Shown one piece after another: positions 1-6,281 of a DNA stretch of 7,790 nt. Every line of letters begins with the position of its first letter. Position 1 is the stretch's first letter. The notes under the pieces were generated by a model. That model was not told the DNA's origin and did not search any database. It was given only the letters and a program-made list of their open reading frames with translations. Both the position numbers and the translations under genes were made by a program. The DNA is taken from positions 1 through 7,790 of the forward strand of contig JAFTKV010000214.1 in NCBI GenBank assembly GCA_017453085.1, written 5' to 3'. Source of the DNA: Clostridia bacterium. GTDB taxonomy: Bacteria > Bacillota > Clostridia > Oscillospirales > CAG-272.

Positions 1-242
1 GCAGTTTTGGCATCGCATAATCAGTGCGAACCGTAAGTGAACAGAAAAAAAGAGGGACAGGGCATGTCCCAACTTGCAAACGATTGGAAGTCGGAAGCCG
101 ATTTTCAATGCAAGAAACGATTCGAGGAAATGATTTCAGTGCAAAACGCATTTTTCTTACGAAAAATGGACGTTGCGAGAAGGATCATGGTACTCAGGAT
201 CCCCACGGCCGAAACCGAATAACGTGAAATGCATACTTAGCC
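1..242 (+). promoter_or_regulatory. Probable CRISPR leader region
   Basis: No convincing gene is seen here. The array's only decayed repeat is at its right end, and the repeat reads in subtype I-C orientation left to right, so the leader should be on this side. The stretch at about 23-50 (GTGCGAACCGTAAGTGAACA) resembles, from memory, the sequence that follows cas2 in I-C loci. An inverted repeat GGGACA/TGTCCC lies at 54-59 and 65-70. A 52-codon frame (ATG 64, stop 220-222) has no recognisable motif and sits on that inverted repeat, so it is not called a gene. A stop at 18-20 could end an upstream reading frame, possibly cas2, but only five codons are visible. Confidence 0.5.
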
Positions 243-588
243 GTTGCAATTCGCGCGCGAGGCGTGGGTTGCCAGCGCTGTGGGCATCAAATGCGGGCTC
301 ACCGATATTAGTTGCAATTCGCGCGCGAGGCGTGGGTTGCCAGAACTGCTCAATGTATGCAGGCATCGCAGGAGATACGTTGCAATTCGCGCGCGAGGCG
401 TGGGTTGCCAGCCTTGCGCTCACACTCGGCGATAATGCCGATATGTTGCAATTCGCGCGCGAGGCGTGGGTTGCCAGTAAAAACAGTAAGACGTGGAGGT
501 GAAAGAAATGGCGTTGCAATTCGCGCGCGAGGCGTGGGTTGCCAGCGCAAGGCCTCTCCTATCCTCGTCCATGGCGAGGTTGCAATTC
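243..588 (+). CRISPR. CRISPR array, five identical 33-nt repeats plus one truncated, I-C-like
   Basis: Repeats at 243-275, 311-343, 379-411, 445-477 and 513-545 are identical. They begin GTTGCAATTC and end GCGTGGGTTGCCAG. Spacers are 276-310 (35), 344-378 (35), 412-444 (33), 478-512 (35) and 546-578 (33), and they are unrelated to each other. A sixth repeat at 579-588 keeps only the first 10 bases, typical of a leader-distal end, so transcription is inferred left to right. Length, the GTYGC start and the GCGTGGRTTG segment match known subtype I-C repeats. G4-C5 can pair with G20-C21 and UUCG at 8-11 with CGAG at 16-19 (one G-U), giving a bulged hairpin around the self-complementary TCGCGCGCGA. 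The last 8 bases, GTTGCCAG, differ from the usual ATTGAAAT. No cas gene lies in the window, so subtype is inferred from the repeat alone. Confidence 0.93.
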
Positions 589-589
589 C

Positions 590-682
590 CGTATCGATCA
601 CTACGAGGACAGCGAGACCACCCACTTCATCTATCCCTCCGACGGCGAGAAGGTCGCAGTCAAGGTCAGCTTCTTAGAATAG
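590..682 (+). pseudogene. 3' fragment of an unidentified gene next to the array
   Basis: A frame ending at TAG 680-682 reads from about 590 as Arg-Ile-Asp-His-Tyr-Glu-Asp-Ser and ends with Lys-Val-Ser-Phe-Leu-Glu. Its codons (gac, gag, acc, atc, gtc, aag, ttc) match the favoured codons of the intact genes downstream, and a hairpin terminator follows 17 bases later. No in-frame start exists back to the stop at 500-502, and that upstream stretch is repeat and spacer DNA, so only a C-terminal remnant remains. The alternating polar/hydrophobic pattern suggests beta strands. The family is not recognised. A chance open frame is possible, though the codon pattern and terminator argue against it. Confidence 0.4.
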
Positions 683-699
683 ATCCCTTACACATTCCT

Positions 700-731
700 C
701 CCGCACTGACGTACCGTCGGGGCGGGATTTT
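700..731 (+). terminator. Hairpin terminator after the gene fragment
   Basis: CCCGC at 700-704 pairs with GCGGG at 722-726. The inner arm 706-711 pairs with 715-720 around a three-base loop, giving about 11 pairs with one A-G mismatch and one G-U. ATTTT follows at 727-731. The T-tract is short, so efficiency is uncertain. Confidence 0.6.
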
Positions 732-779
732 GCCCGTGTCGAGAATTTGTTGATTTTCGGTAAAACGATTGAAAAGCCC

Positions 780-808
780 TTGATTTTTCCGCCTGTATTT
801 GCTATAAT
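780..808 (+). promoter_or_regulatory. Sigma-A promoter for the ABC exporter operon
   Basis: TTGATT (780-785) and a perfect TATAAT (803-808) are separated by 17 bases. TG at 800-801 gives an extended -10 (TGCTATAAT). Transcription would start near 815, about 30 bases before the start codon. No operator or riboswitch-like structure is seen in the short leader. Confidence 0.85.
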
Positions 809-832
809 GAAAAAACTATCGCATTTTATGAA

Positions 833-840
833 AAGAGGTG
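833..840 (+). promoter_or_regulatory. Ribosome binding site that selects the TTG start at 847
   Basis: AAGAGGTG lies six bases before TTG 847. The in-frame GTG at 838 overlaps this site and has no ribosome site of its own upstream, so TTG 847 is preferred. Confidence 0.7.
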
Positions 841-846
841 TTCCGC

Positions 847-2622
847 TTGCTGTTCGGAAAACACATCAACCGCTATTATCTCCGCTATGCGCCGACGCTT
901 CTGATGGGTATCATCGCGCTGATCGTGGTGGATTTTCTCCAGCTGAAGGTTCCCGAATACTACCGTATGGTGGTCAACGGCCTGAATAAGGGGGTTGTGA
1001 AGCTGGGCGGGGAAACCGTACCGTTCAATATGGATTTCCTGCTGGACGAGATCTGTTTGCCCTTGATCTTCGTTATTCTGTTTATGGTAGCGGGACGCTT
1101 TTTGTGGCGCATCTGCTTCTTCGGCTCCGGCATCAAGGTGGAAACCGATCTTCGCGGCAGAATGTTCGACCATTGCAAGGATCTGTCCCAGCAGTACTAT
1201 CAGCACCACAAGGTGGGCGATCTGATGTCCCTCTTCACCAACGATCTGGAGACCGTGCAGGACTGCTTCGGCTCGGGCATCATGATGATGGCGGATGCCG
1301 TATTGCTGGGCGTGCTGGCACTCTTCAAAATGGGCAAGATGGATCTCTTGCTCACCGGACTGACGCTGATTCCCATGGTGCTCCTTCTGACGATCGCCAC
1401 CGTGGTGGGGCACACTATGGAGAAAAAATGGGACGAGCGGCAGGAAGCGTTCTCCTCGCTGTCCGATTTCTCGCAGGAGAGCTTTTCGGGCATCGCCGTG
1501 GTCAAGGCGTTCGTGAAAGAGACCGTGGAGCTGATGTCCTTCAAGAAGCTCAACAAAAAGAACGAGGATGCCAACGTGACCTTCGTGAAGACCTCGGTTC
1601 TGCTGCACATCCTCGTGACCCTCTTCGTCGAGTCCGTGGTCTGCGTGATTCTGGGCTACGGCGGTTGGCTGGTCTACGTCGGCGAATTTGACGCAGGCGA
1701 GCTGGTGGAGTTTATCGGCTACTTTACCGCCATCGTATGGCCTATCATGGCAGTATCTCAGCTGATCGAGATGCGTTCTCGGGGCAAAGCCTCGCTGAAC
1801 CGCATTGGCGCGCTGCTGGATGCTCCCATCGACGTGGCAGACACTCCTGAGGTGAGCGAGCCTGCACCCTTGAAGGGCGAGATTGAGTTCAGAAACCTGA
1901 CCTTCCGCTATCCCGACAGTGATCCCGACGTGCTGGAGGACGTTTCCTTCCACATCAAAGCAGGCGAGAACGTAGGCATCATCGGTCGCACCGGATCGGG
2001 CAAGACTACGCTGGTGGATCTGATTCTGCGCACCTATACCGTCCCCGACGGAACCATCTTCCTGGACGGTAACGACATCAACCAAATTCCCATCAAGACC
2101 GTTCGCAAGTACGCGGCGTACGTTCCCCAGGACAATTTCCTGTTCTCGGATACCATTGAAAACAATATCGCTCTTGCCTCCGACGGCGGCGGAGCGGACG
2201 AGATCGAGGCGGCCGCCAGGATGGCGGACGTCCACGACAATATCACCGGCTTCAAGGAAGGCTATCGCACCATTCTCGGCGAGCGAGGCGTTACCGTCTC
2301 GGGCGGTCAGAAGCAGAGAATCTCCATCGCCCGCGCGCTGATGAAGGATGCTCCCATTCTGATCCTGGACGATTCGGTGTCCGCGGTAGACGTGAAGACC
2401 GAAAAGGTGATCCTGGACAATCTCCGCACCCTGCGGGCAGGGAAGACCACCATGCTGATTACACACCGGATCACCACCGTTCAGCAGATGGACAAGATCA
2501 TCTTCATCGAAGACGGCAGGGTAACGGCAGTAGGCGATCACTCCACGCTGATGGACACCTGCCCCGCTTATCGGAGCATGGTAGAGCTGCAAAAGCTGGA
2601 CGATGCGGCAAAGGAGGCGTAA
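847..2622 (+). CDS. ABC exporter half-transporter, degenerate-site subunit (MdlA/YheI/TM287-like)
   Basis: This 591-residue inner-membrane protein has an exporter membrane domain (about residues 12-310, six helices, the first about 15-36 and the second about 69-92) followed by an ATPase domain. Visible motifs are Walker A GRTGSGKT (380-387), Q-loop Q428, signature VSGGQ (484-488), Walker B ILILDD (504-509) and H-loop H540. The residue after the Walker B aspartate is Asp509, not the catalytic Glu, which is characteristic of the degenerate subunit in heterodimeric exporters. Length is normal for a half-transporter. The downstream gene begins three bases after the stop and supplies the partner; its ribosome site, AAGGAGG at 2611-2617, lies inside this gene's last codons, implying coupled translation. 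The exported substrate cannot be read from sequence; drugs, lipids or peptides are all possible. The start is TTG 847, chosen on ribosome-site spacing. Confidence 0.95.
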   Translation: MLFGKHINRYYLRYAPTLLMGIIALIVVDFLQLKVPEYYRMVVNGLNKGVVKLGGETVPFNMDFLLDEICLPLIFVILFMVAGRFLWRICFFGSGIKVETDLRGRMFDHCKDLSQQYYQHHKVGDLMSLFTNDLETVQDCFGSGIMMMADAVLLGVLALFKMGKMDLLLTGLTLIPMVLLLTIATVVGHTMEKKWDERQEAFSSLSDFSQESFSGIAVVKAFVKETVELMSFKKLNKKNEDANVTFVKTSVLLHILVTLFVESVVCVILGYGGWLVYVGEFDAGELVEFIGYFTAIVWPIMAVSQLIEMRSRGKASLNRIGALLDAPIDVADTPEVSEPAPLKGEIEFRNLTFRYPDSDPDVLEDVSFHIKAGENVGIIGRTGSGKTTLVDLILRTYTVPDGTIFLDGNDINQIPIKTVRKYAAYVPQDNFLFSDTIENNIALASDGGGADEIEAAARMADVHDNITGFKEGYRTILGERGVTVSGGQKQRISIARALMKDAPILILDDSVSAVDVKTEKVILDNLRTLRAGKTTMLITHRITTVQQMDKIIFIEDGRVTAVGDHSTLMDTCPAYRSMVELQKLDDAAKEA

Positions 2623-2625
2623 ACG

Positions 2626-4515
2626 ATGTATCCTTATTATCCTCTACTGGTCGTTGGCGCCGTGGTGGGCGTGTTTTCGATCATTTTCCTCGTTGCGTAT
2701 CTGACTATCCGTGGGCAAAAGGAAGCCATCGGCTTTGACCGGAATATGAAGGACGGCGAGATCACCCGCCGCCTCCTGCAGTATGCAAAGCCTTATGCGA
2801 AGAACTTCGTGTTCGTCCTGTTACTGATGCTCTTCTCCATCGCTTACGATATCGTTTCACCCCTGATCGTGGGCGGTATCGAGGAGATGCTCAAGGATGA
2901 TTTCGAAATGGTACACCTGATCGCAGGCGTGCTGGCCTATGCGGGCATTCTGATCGTGTCCCTGATCTGCTCCTACATTCAGGCGATCGTCCTGCAACGG
3001 ACGGGACAGAAGATCGTTTCCACCATCCGCGAGGACGTGTTTACCCACATCGAATCGCTCTCACACGCTCAGCTGTCCGAGATTCCCGTAGGCAAGCTGG
3101 TCACCCGTGTCACCAACGACACTAACGCCGTTTCTATGATGTTCACCAACATCATCGTGAATCTGGTGAAGAACTGCTTCGTGATCATTGGCGTGCTGGC
3201 GGCAATGCTGCTACTCAACTATCAGCTGACCCTGATGGTGCTCTGCTTCGTCCCCTTTATCGTCTGGTTTACGGTGGTTTTCCGCAAGTTTTCCCGAAAA
3301 GCTTACCGCAAGGTCAAGGACGGTACCACCGACATCAATACCTTCCTGTCCGAGCACCTGTCGGGCATGAAGATCATTCAGATCTTCAACCGCGAAGAGC
3401 GGAAAAAGGCAGAATTTGACGAGAAAAACAGCAAATTGGGTGAGGCAAAGCGTCAGCAGATCTTCACCTTCGGCATTTTCCGTCCGCTGGTCTATATGCT
3501 CTACATTTCGTCGGTGCTTTGCCTGCTCTATCTGGGCGGCAAGGGCTACATCGACAACACCGAGTTTATGGGACAGACCATCACCAGCGGTACACTCGTC
3601 ACCTTCTACCTCTACATTTCCAAGTTCTTTAACCCCATTCAGAGCCTTGCAGAGCAGTTCAACTGGCTCCAATCGGCCTTTGCATCGGCTGAGAAGATCT
3701 TCACCATTATGGACATTGCCCCCGGTGTCACCGATGAGGAGGATGCCATCGAGCTTCCCGAGGTCAGAGGCGAGATCGAGTTCAAGAACGTGTGGTTCTC
3801 CTACGTAGAGGGCGAGTGGGTGCTGAAAGACGTCTCCTTCAAGGTGGAGGCAGGGCAGACGGTGGCCTTCGTAGGCTCCACCGGCTCGGGCAAGACCACC
3901 ATCCTCTCCCTCCTTTGTCGAAACTACGACATTCAGAAGGGACAGATCCTGATCGACGGCATCGACATCAAGCGAATCAAGATCGCATCGCTGCGCCGTC
4001 ACTTCGGACAGATGCTGCAGGACGTCTTCCTCTTCTCGGGCACCATCCGTTCCAACCTCCTACTGGGGCTGGAGGGCATCTCTGACGATGAGATCCACAA
4101 GGCCTGCAAGTACGTCAACGCCGACCATTTCATCAATCGCCTCAGCGGCGGTCTGGACGAGGAGGTCCGCGAGCGGGGCAACAATTTTTCGGCAGGTCAG
4201 CGCCAGCTGCTCTCCTTTGCCCGTGTCATCCTGCACAGACCTGCGGTGATGATTCTGGACGAGGCCACCGCCAATATCGACACCGAGACCGAGCTGCTGA
4301 TCCAGGATTCGCTGGAAAAGATGATGAATATCGGCACGATGCTGATGGTTGCACACCGTCTCTCCACCATCCAGCACGCGGACAATATCATCGTCCTCTC
4401 CCACGGCAGGATCGTGGAGCAGGGAAGTCACGCCGGTCTTCTGGAGCAGAAGGGCCGCTACTACAGCCTTTATCGCCTCCAAGCCGACAAGCAGAAATTG
4501 TTGGAGATGAATTAA
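2626..4515 (+). CDS. ABC exporter half-transporter, catalytic-site subunit (MdlB/YheH/TM288-like)
   Basis: This 629-residue partner of the preceding protein has a hydrophobic helix at about 7-29, followed by a charged linker, ahead of the usual six-helix exporter domain that starts near residue 58. The ATPase domain carries Walker A GSTGSGKT (417-424), Q-loop Q465, Walker B VMILDE (541-546) with catalytic Glu546, and H-loop H577. Its signature is FSAGQ (521-525) instead of LSGGQ. In the heterodimer this altered signature would face the first subunit's ATP site, which itself lacks the Glu, while the intact site uses this subunit's Walker motifs and the first subunit's VSGGQ. This is the known asymmetry of the TM287/288 class. 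The start ATG lies eight bases after AAGGAGG. A terminator follows at 4598. The substrate is unknown. The extra N-terminal helix would give seven membrane spans. Confidence 0.95.
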   Translation: MYPYYPLLVVGAVVGVFSIIFLVAYLTIRGQKEAIGFDRNMKDGEITRRLLQYAKPYAKNFVFVLLLMLFSIAYDIVSPLIVGGIEEMLKDDFEMVHLIAGVLAYAGILIVSLICSYIQAIVLQRTGQKIVSTIREDVFTHIESLSHAQLSEIPVGKLVTRVTNDTNAVSMMFTNIIVNLVKNCFVIIGVLAAMLLLNYQLTLMVLCFVPFIVWFTVVFRKFSRKAYRKVKDGTTDINTFLSEHLSGMKIIQIFNREERKKAEFDEKNSKLGEAKRQQIFTFGIFRPLVYMLYISSVLCLLYLGGKGYIDNTEFMGQTITSGTLVTFYLYISKFFNPIQSLAEQFNWLQSAFASAEKIFTIMDIAPGVTDEEDAIELPEVRGEIEFKNVWFSYVEGEWVLKDVSFKVEAGQTVAFVGSTGSGKTTILSLLCRNYDIQKGQILIDGIDIKRIKIASLRRHFGQMLQDVFLFSGTIRSNLLLGLEGISDDEIHKACKYVNADHFINRLSGGLDEEVRERGNNFSAGQRQLLSFARVILHRPAVMILDEATANIDTETELLIQDSLEKMMNIGTMLMVAHRLSTIQHADNIIVLSHGRIVEQGSHAGLLEQKGRYYSLYRLQADKQKLLEMN

Positions 4516-4520
4516 TTGCA

Positions 4521-4574
4521 TTTGAGGCTCCGCCTCAAACTCCGGCAGAAACCTTTTTGCAAAAAGGTTTCTGC
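4521..4574. repeat. Tandem hairpins, one a 30-base perfect palindrome (REP-like)
   Basis: TTTGAGGC (4521-4528) and GCCTCAAA (4532-4539) form a perfect 8-pair stem with loop TCC. Then 4545-4574 is a perfect 30-base palindrome, starting GCAGAAACC and ending GGTTTCTGC. They sit just after the exporter stop codon and before the real terminator. From memory, similar sequences are scattered between genes in Oscillospiraceae genomes; that cannot be tested here. They may stabilise or attenuate the operon mRNA. Confidence 0.7.
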
Positions 4575-4597
4575 ACTTCCCAAAACTTTATAAATAT

Positions 4598-4626
4598 GCC
4601 CGCAATATATTTGCGGGCGTTTTTTT
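4598..4626 (+). terminator. Rho-independent terminator of the ABC exporter operon
   Basis: GCCCGCAA (4598-4605) and TTGCGGGC (4611-4618) form a perfect 8-pair stem with a five-base loop. G and seven T (4620-4626) follow. This is a canonical intrinsic terminator. Confidence 0.92.
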
Positions 4627-4794
4627 GCGATGTTTGCACAGACTAAGAACAACAAATGATTCGCGGCAGAAGCGATTTAGGATTGGTGTAGCTGAAGTCT
4701 ATCACGGGAAGGGAAGAGTCTTGGTATAGATGCACGACACCCATTTGCACAGCACGCAAACTCTGTTGAATACAGAAACGCCTCTTCCCATGGA
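4627..4794. other. Gene-free spacer with a possible structured element
   Basis: No convincing gene or promoter is seen. Within it, GGGAAGAG (4711-4718) is complementary to CTCTTCCC (4782-4789). Between these arms lie two small perfect hairpins: TTTGC/GCAAA (4744-4748 with 4756-4760) and CTGT/ACAG (4763-4766 with 4772-4775). This could be a structured RNA or the remains of a small mobile element. Short stems of this kind also arise by chance. Confidence 0.3.
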
Positions 4795-4927
4795 GCGCCC
4801 TCAGGCGCGACTTTCGGGGTGACTTTTAGGGGCGGAGCCCCTAAAATGATTCTTTGCTTACTTTCTGTTCACACAGAAAGTAAGAGAAATACATTTAATT
4901 CAAATCCCGACCTTCGGGAGGGATTTG
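4795..4927. repeat. Cluster of four hairpins (REP/MITE-like)
   Basis: Four perfect stems follow one another. They are GCGCC/GGCGC (4795-4799, 4804-4808); TTTTAGGGGC/GCCCCTAAAA (4824-4833, 4837-4846; loop GGA); CTTACTTTCTGT/ACAGAAAGTAAG (4857-4868, 4873-4884; loop of four); and CAAATCCC/GGGATTTG (4901-4908, 4920-4927). A 90-residue open frame through here (ATG 4819) crosses the palindromes and the next promoter and is not called a gene. Nothing further is seen between 4928 and the promoter at 5015. Confidence 0.7.
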
Positions 4928-5014
4928 TACCTCTGAAAAGAAGAAACGCCTCCCACCTAACCACCCTCAAGCGACTGCAGAGTTGGCAAGAGAGCCCGAT
5001 TTCCCCAAATCCCC

Positions 5015-5043
5015 TTGACTTTTTTTCAAACCTGTGCTACTAT
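5015..5043 (+). promoter_or_regulatory. Sigma-A promoter for the MFS-hypothetical-GDPD operon
   Basis: TTGACT (5015-5020) and TACTAT (5038-5043) are 17 bases apart. TG at 5035-5036 gives an extended -10. Transcription would begin near 5050, leaving a leader of only about 23 bases with AGGTG at 5064-5068 before ATG 5073. Confidence 0.85.
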
Positions 5044-5072
5044 GAGGGCAGAAAAACTGTCTCAGGTGTACT

Positions 5073-6263
5073 ATGGCAACCCTATTGTTAATTGTAATCT
5101 ATCTCTTGTTCATTGGTCTGGGTATTCCGGACTCTCTCTTTGGAACGGCTTGGCCGGCCATCTACCCCGATCTCGGCCTCCCCGTGTCCTCCTCTACTAT
5201 CGTAACCATCTGCTCGGTGGGATTCAGCATCATCTCCAGCCTCTGTGCCGAAAAGGTGATCCGCCGCTTTGGTACGGCAATGACCGCCGCCGTCAGCACC
5301 GCTATGACCGCTGTCGGTCTGATCGCGCTGGCTTACTCACAGAATCTGTGGTGGTTCTGCCTCTGTGCAATCCCGCTCGGGCTGGGCGCGGGTGCGGTGG
5401 ATACTGCGATGAACAACTACGTCGCCCTCCACTACGGCGCAGTGCAGATGAGCTTTCTCCACTGCTTCTACGGCGTGGGGGTTACGCTCTCACCCTATCT
5501 GATGTCGCTGGTGCTGGAGGGTGCAGGCGGCTGGCGGGATGGCTACCGTCTGGCGTTTTTCGTGCAGGCGGGGATCGCGCTGATCGCCTTCCTCTCTCTG
5601 CCTCTGTGGAAGCGAATGCCTCCTCCACGACTGCTGGAGGAAGAAGCGGCGTGTGAGCCGTTATCGACCAAGGACGTGGTGAAAGATCCCGCCGTGCGTA
5701 CGGTATGGTTCATCTTCATCGCCTCCTGCGGACTGGAATACGTCTGTGCATCCTGGGGGGCAACCTTCTTGGTGCACATCAAGCACCTTTCGGTGGAATC
5801 TGCTGCCGAGGGTATCACCTTCTACTATGTGGGTCTGACGCTGGGACGGCTACTCTCGGGCTTTCTTGCTAAGAAGCTGTCGCCTTGGAGAATTATCGAC
5901 ATCGGACAAGGTGCGGTGGCGGCGGCGATTTTGTTGCTGTTCGTTCCGCTCCCTTCATCGATGTCTGCGGTCGTTGCCATCTTCGCTCTCTTCTTGGTGG
6001 GGCTGGGCAACGGACCGCTCTATCCCAATATGATGCATCTCACTCCCGAAAACTTCGGTGTGGCCGCCTCCCAAGCGGTGGTGGGGACCCAAGTCTCAGC
6101 CGCCTACGTGGGGATGCTGGGACTCCCCGTGATCTTTGGCGTGCTTGTGGCGTGGGTGGGCGCAGGCGTCGTTCCCGTGATGATGGCTCTGCTGTACGCC
6201 ATCCTCATCGGCGCGATTGTGCTATTGCGACGGTTTTTGAAGGCGCGCAATCGACTACATTAA
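5073..6263 (+). CDS. Major facilitator superfamily (MFS) transporter
   Basis: This 396-residue protein shows about twelve hydrophobic segments, roughly at 3-19, 40-58, 68-88, 92-112, 127-148, 159-178, 208-230, 245-264, 278-294, 298-316, 335-360 and 366-387. The cytoplasmic loop between segments six and seven (about 179-206) is polar, giving the 6+6 MFS plan, and length is normal. Conserved-looking stretches are GIPDSLFGTAWP (17-28) and GNGPLYPN (312-319). The overall look recalls sugar-transporting MFS branches such as the FucP/FHS group, but the substrate and direction cannot be decided. The weak ribosome site AGGTG ends four bases before the ATG. It is the first gene of an operon; the next start codon follows its stop after 18 bases, suggesting joint expression with the unknown protein and the phosphodiesterase. 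Confidence 0.92.
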   Translation: MATLLLIVIYLLFIGLGIPDSLFGTAWPAIYPDLGLPVSSSTIVTICSVGFSIISSLCAEKVIRRFGTAMTAAVSTAMTAVGLIALAYSQNLWWFCLCAIPLGLGAGAVDTAMNNYVALHYGAVQMSFLHCFYGVGVTLSPYLMSLVLEGAGGWRDGYRLAFFVQAGIALIAFLSLPLWKRMPPPRLLEEEAACEPLSTKDVVKDPAVRTVWFIFIASCGLEYVCASWGATFLVHIKHLSVESAAEGITFYYVGLTLGRLLSGFLAKKLSPWRIIDIGQGAVAAAILLLFVPLPSSMSAVVAIFALFLVGLGNGPLYPNMMHLTPENFGVAASQAVVGTQVSAAYVGMLGLPVIFGVLVAWVGAGVVPVMMALLYAILIGAIVLLRRFLKARNRLH

Positions 6264-6270
6264 TCTGTTC

Positions 6271-6276
6271 AGGAGG
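6271..6276 (+). promoter_or_regulatory. Ribosome binding site that favours ATG 6282 over ATG 6279
   Basis: AGGAGG ends two bases before the first of two consecutive ATG codons and five bases before the second. The second spacing is workable and the first is too tight, so 6282 is taken as the start. The product differs by one methionine only. Confidence 0.65.
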
Positions 6277-6281
6277 CTATG

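Noticed and set aside
64..222. 52-codon frame left of the array
   Set aside because: No motif, it overlaps an inverted repeat, and its position fits a CRISPR leader better.
157..753. Several open frames on both strands through the CRISPR array, including one from ATG 508 with a GGAGG ahead of it
   Set aside because: They encode the same peptide repeatedly because of the repeats. The ribosome-site-like start lies inside a spacer and is accidental.
838..840. GTG as start of the first ABC subunit
   Set aside because: It lies inside the ribosome binding site AAGAGGTG and has none of its own. TTG 847 has correct spacing.
826..2592. 588-codon open frame on the minus strand across the first ABC gene
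   Set aside because: It mirrors the sense codon pattern, encodes His/Gln-rich sequence without any domain, and the sense gene has complete ABC motifs, a promoter and a ribosome site.
3211..4002. 263-codon minus-strand frame across the second ABC gene
   Set aside because: Antisense shadow of a well-supported gene, with no recognisable domain.
4819..5091. 90-codon frame in the intergenic region
   Set aside because: It runs through perfect palindromes, the next promoter and the start of the MFS gene.
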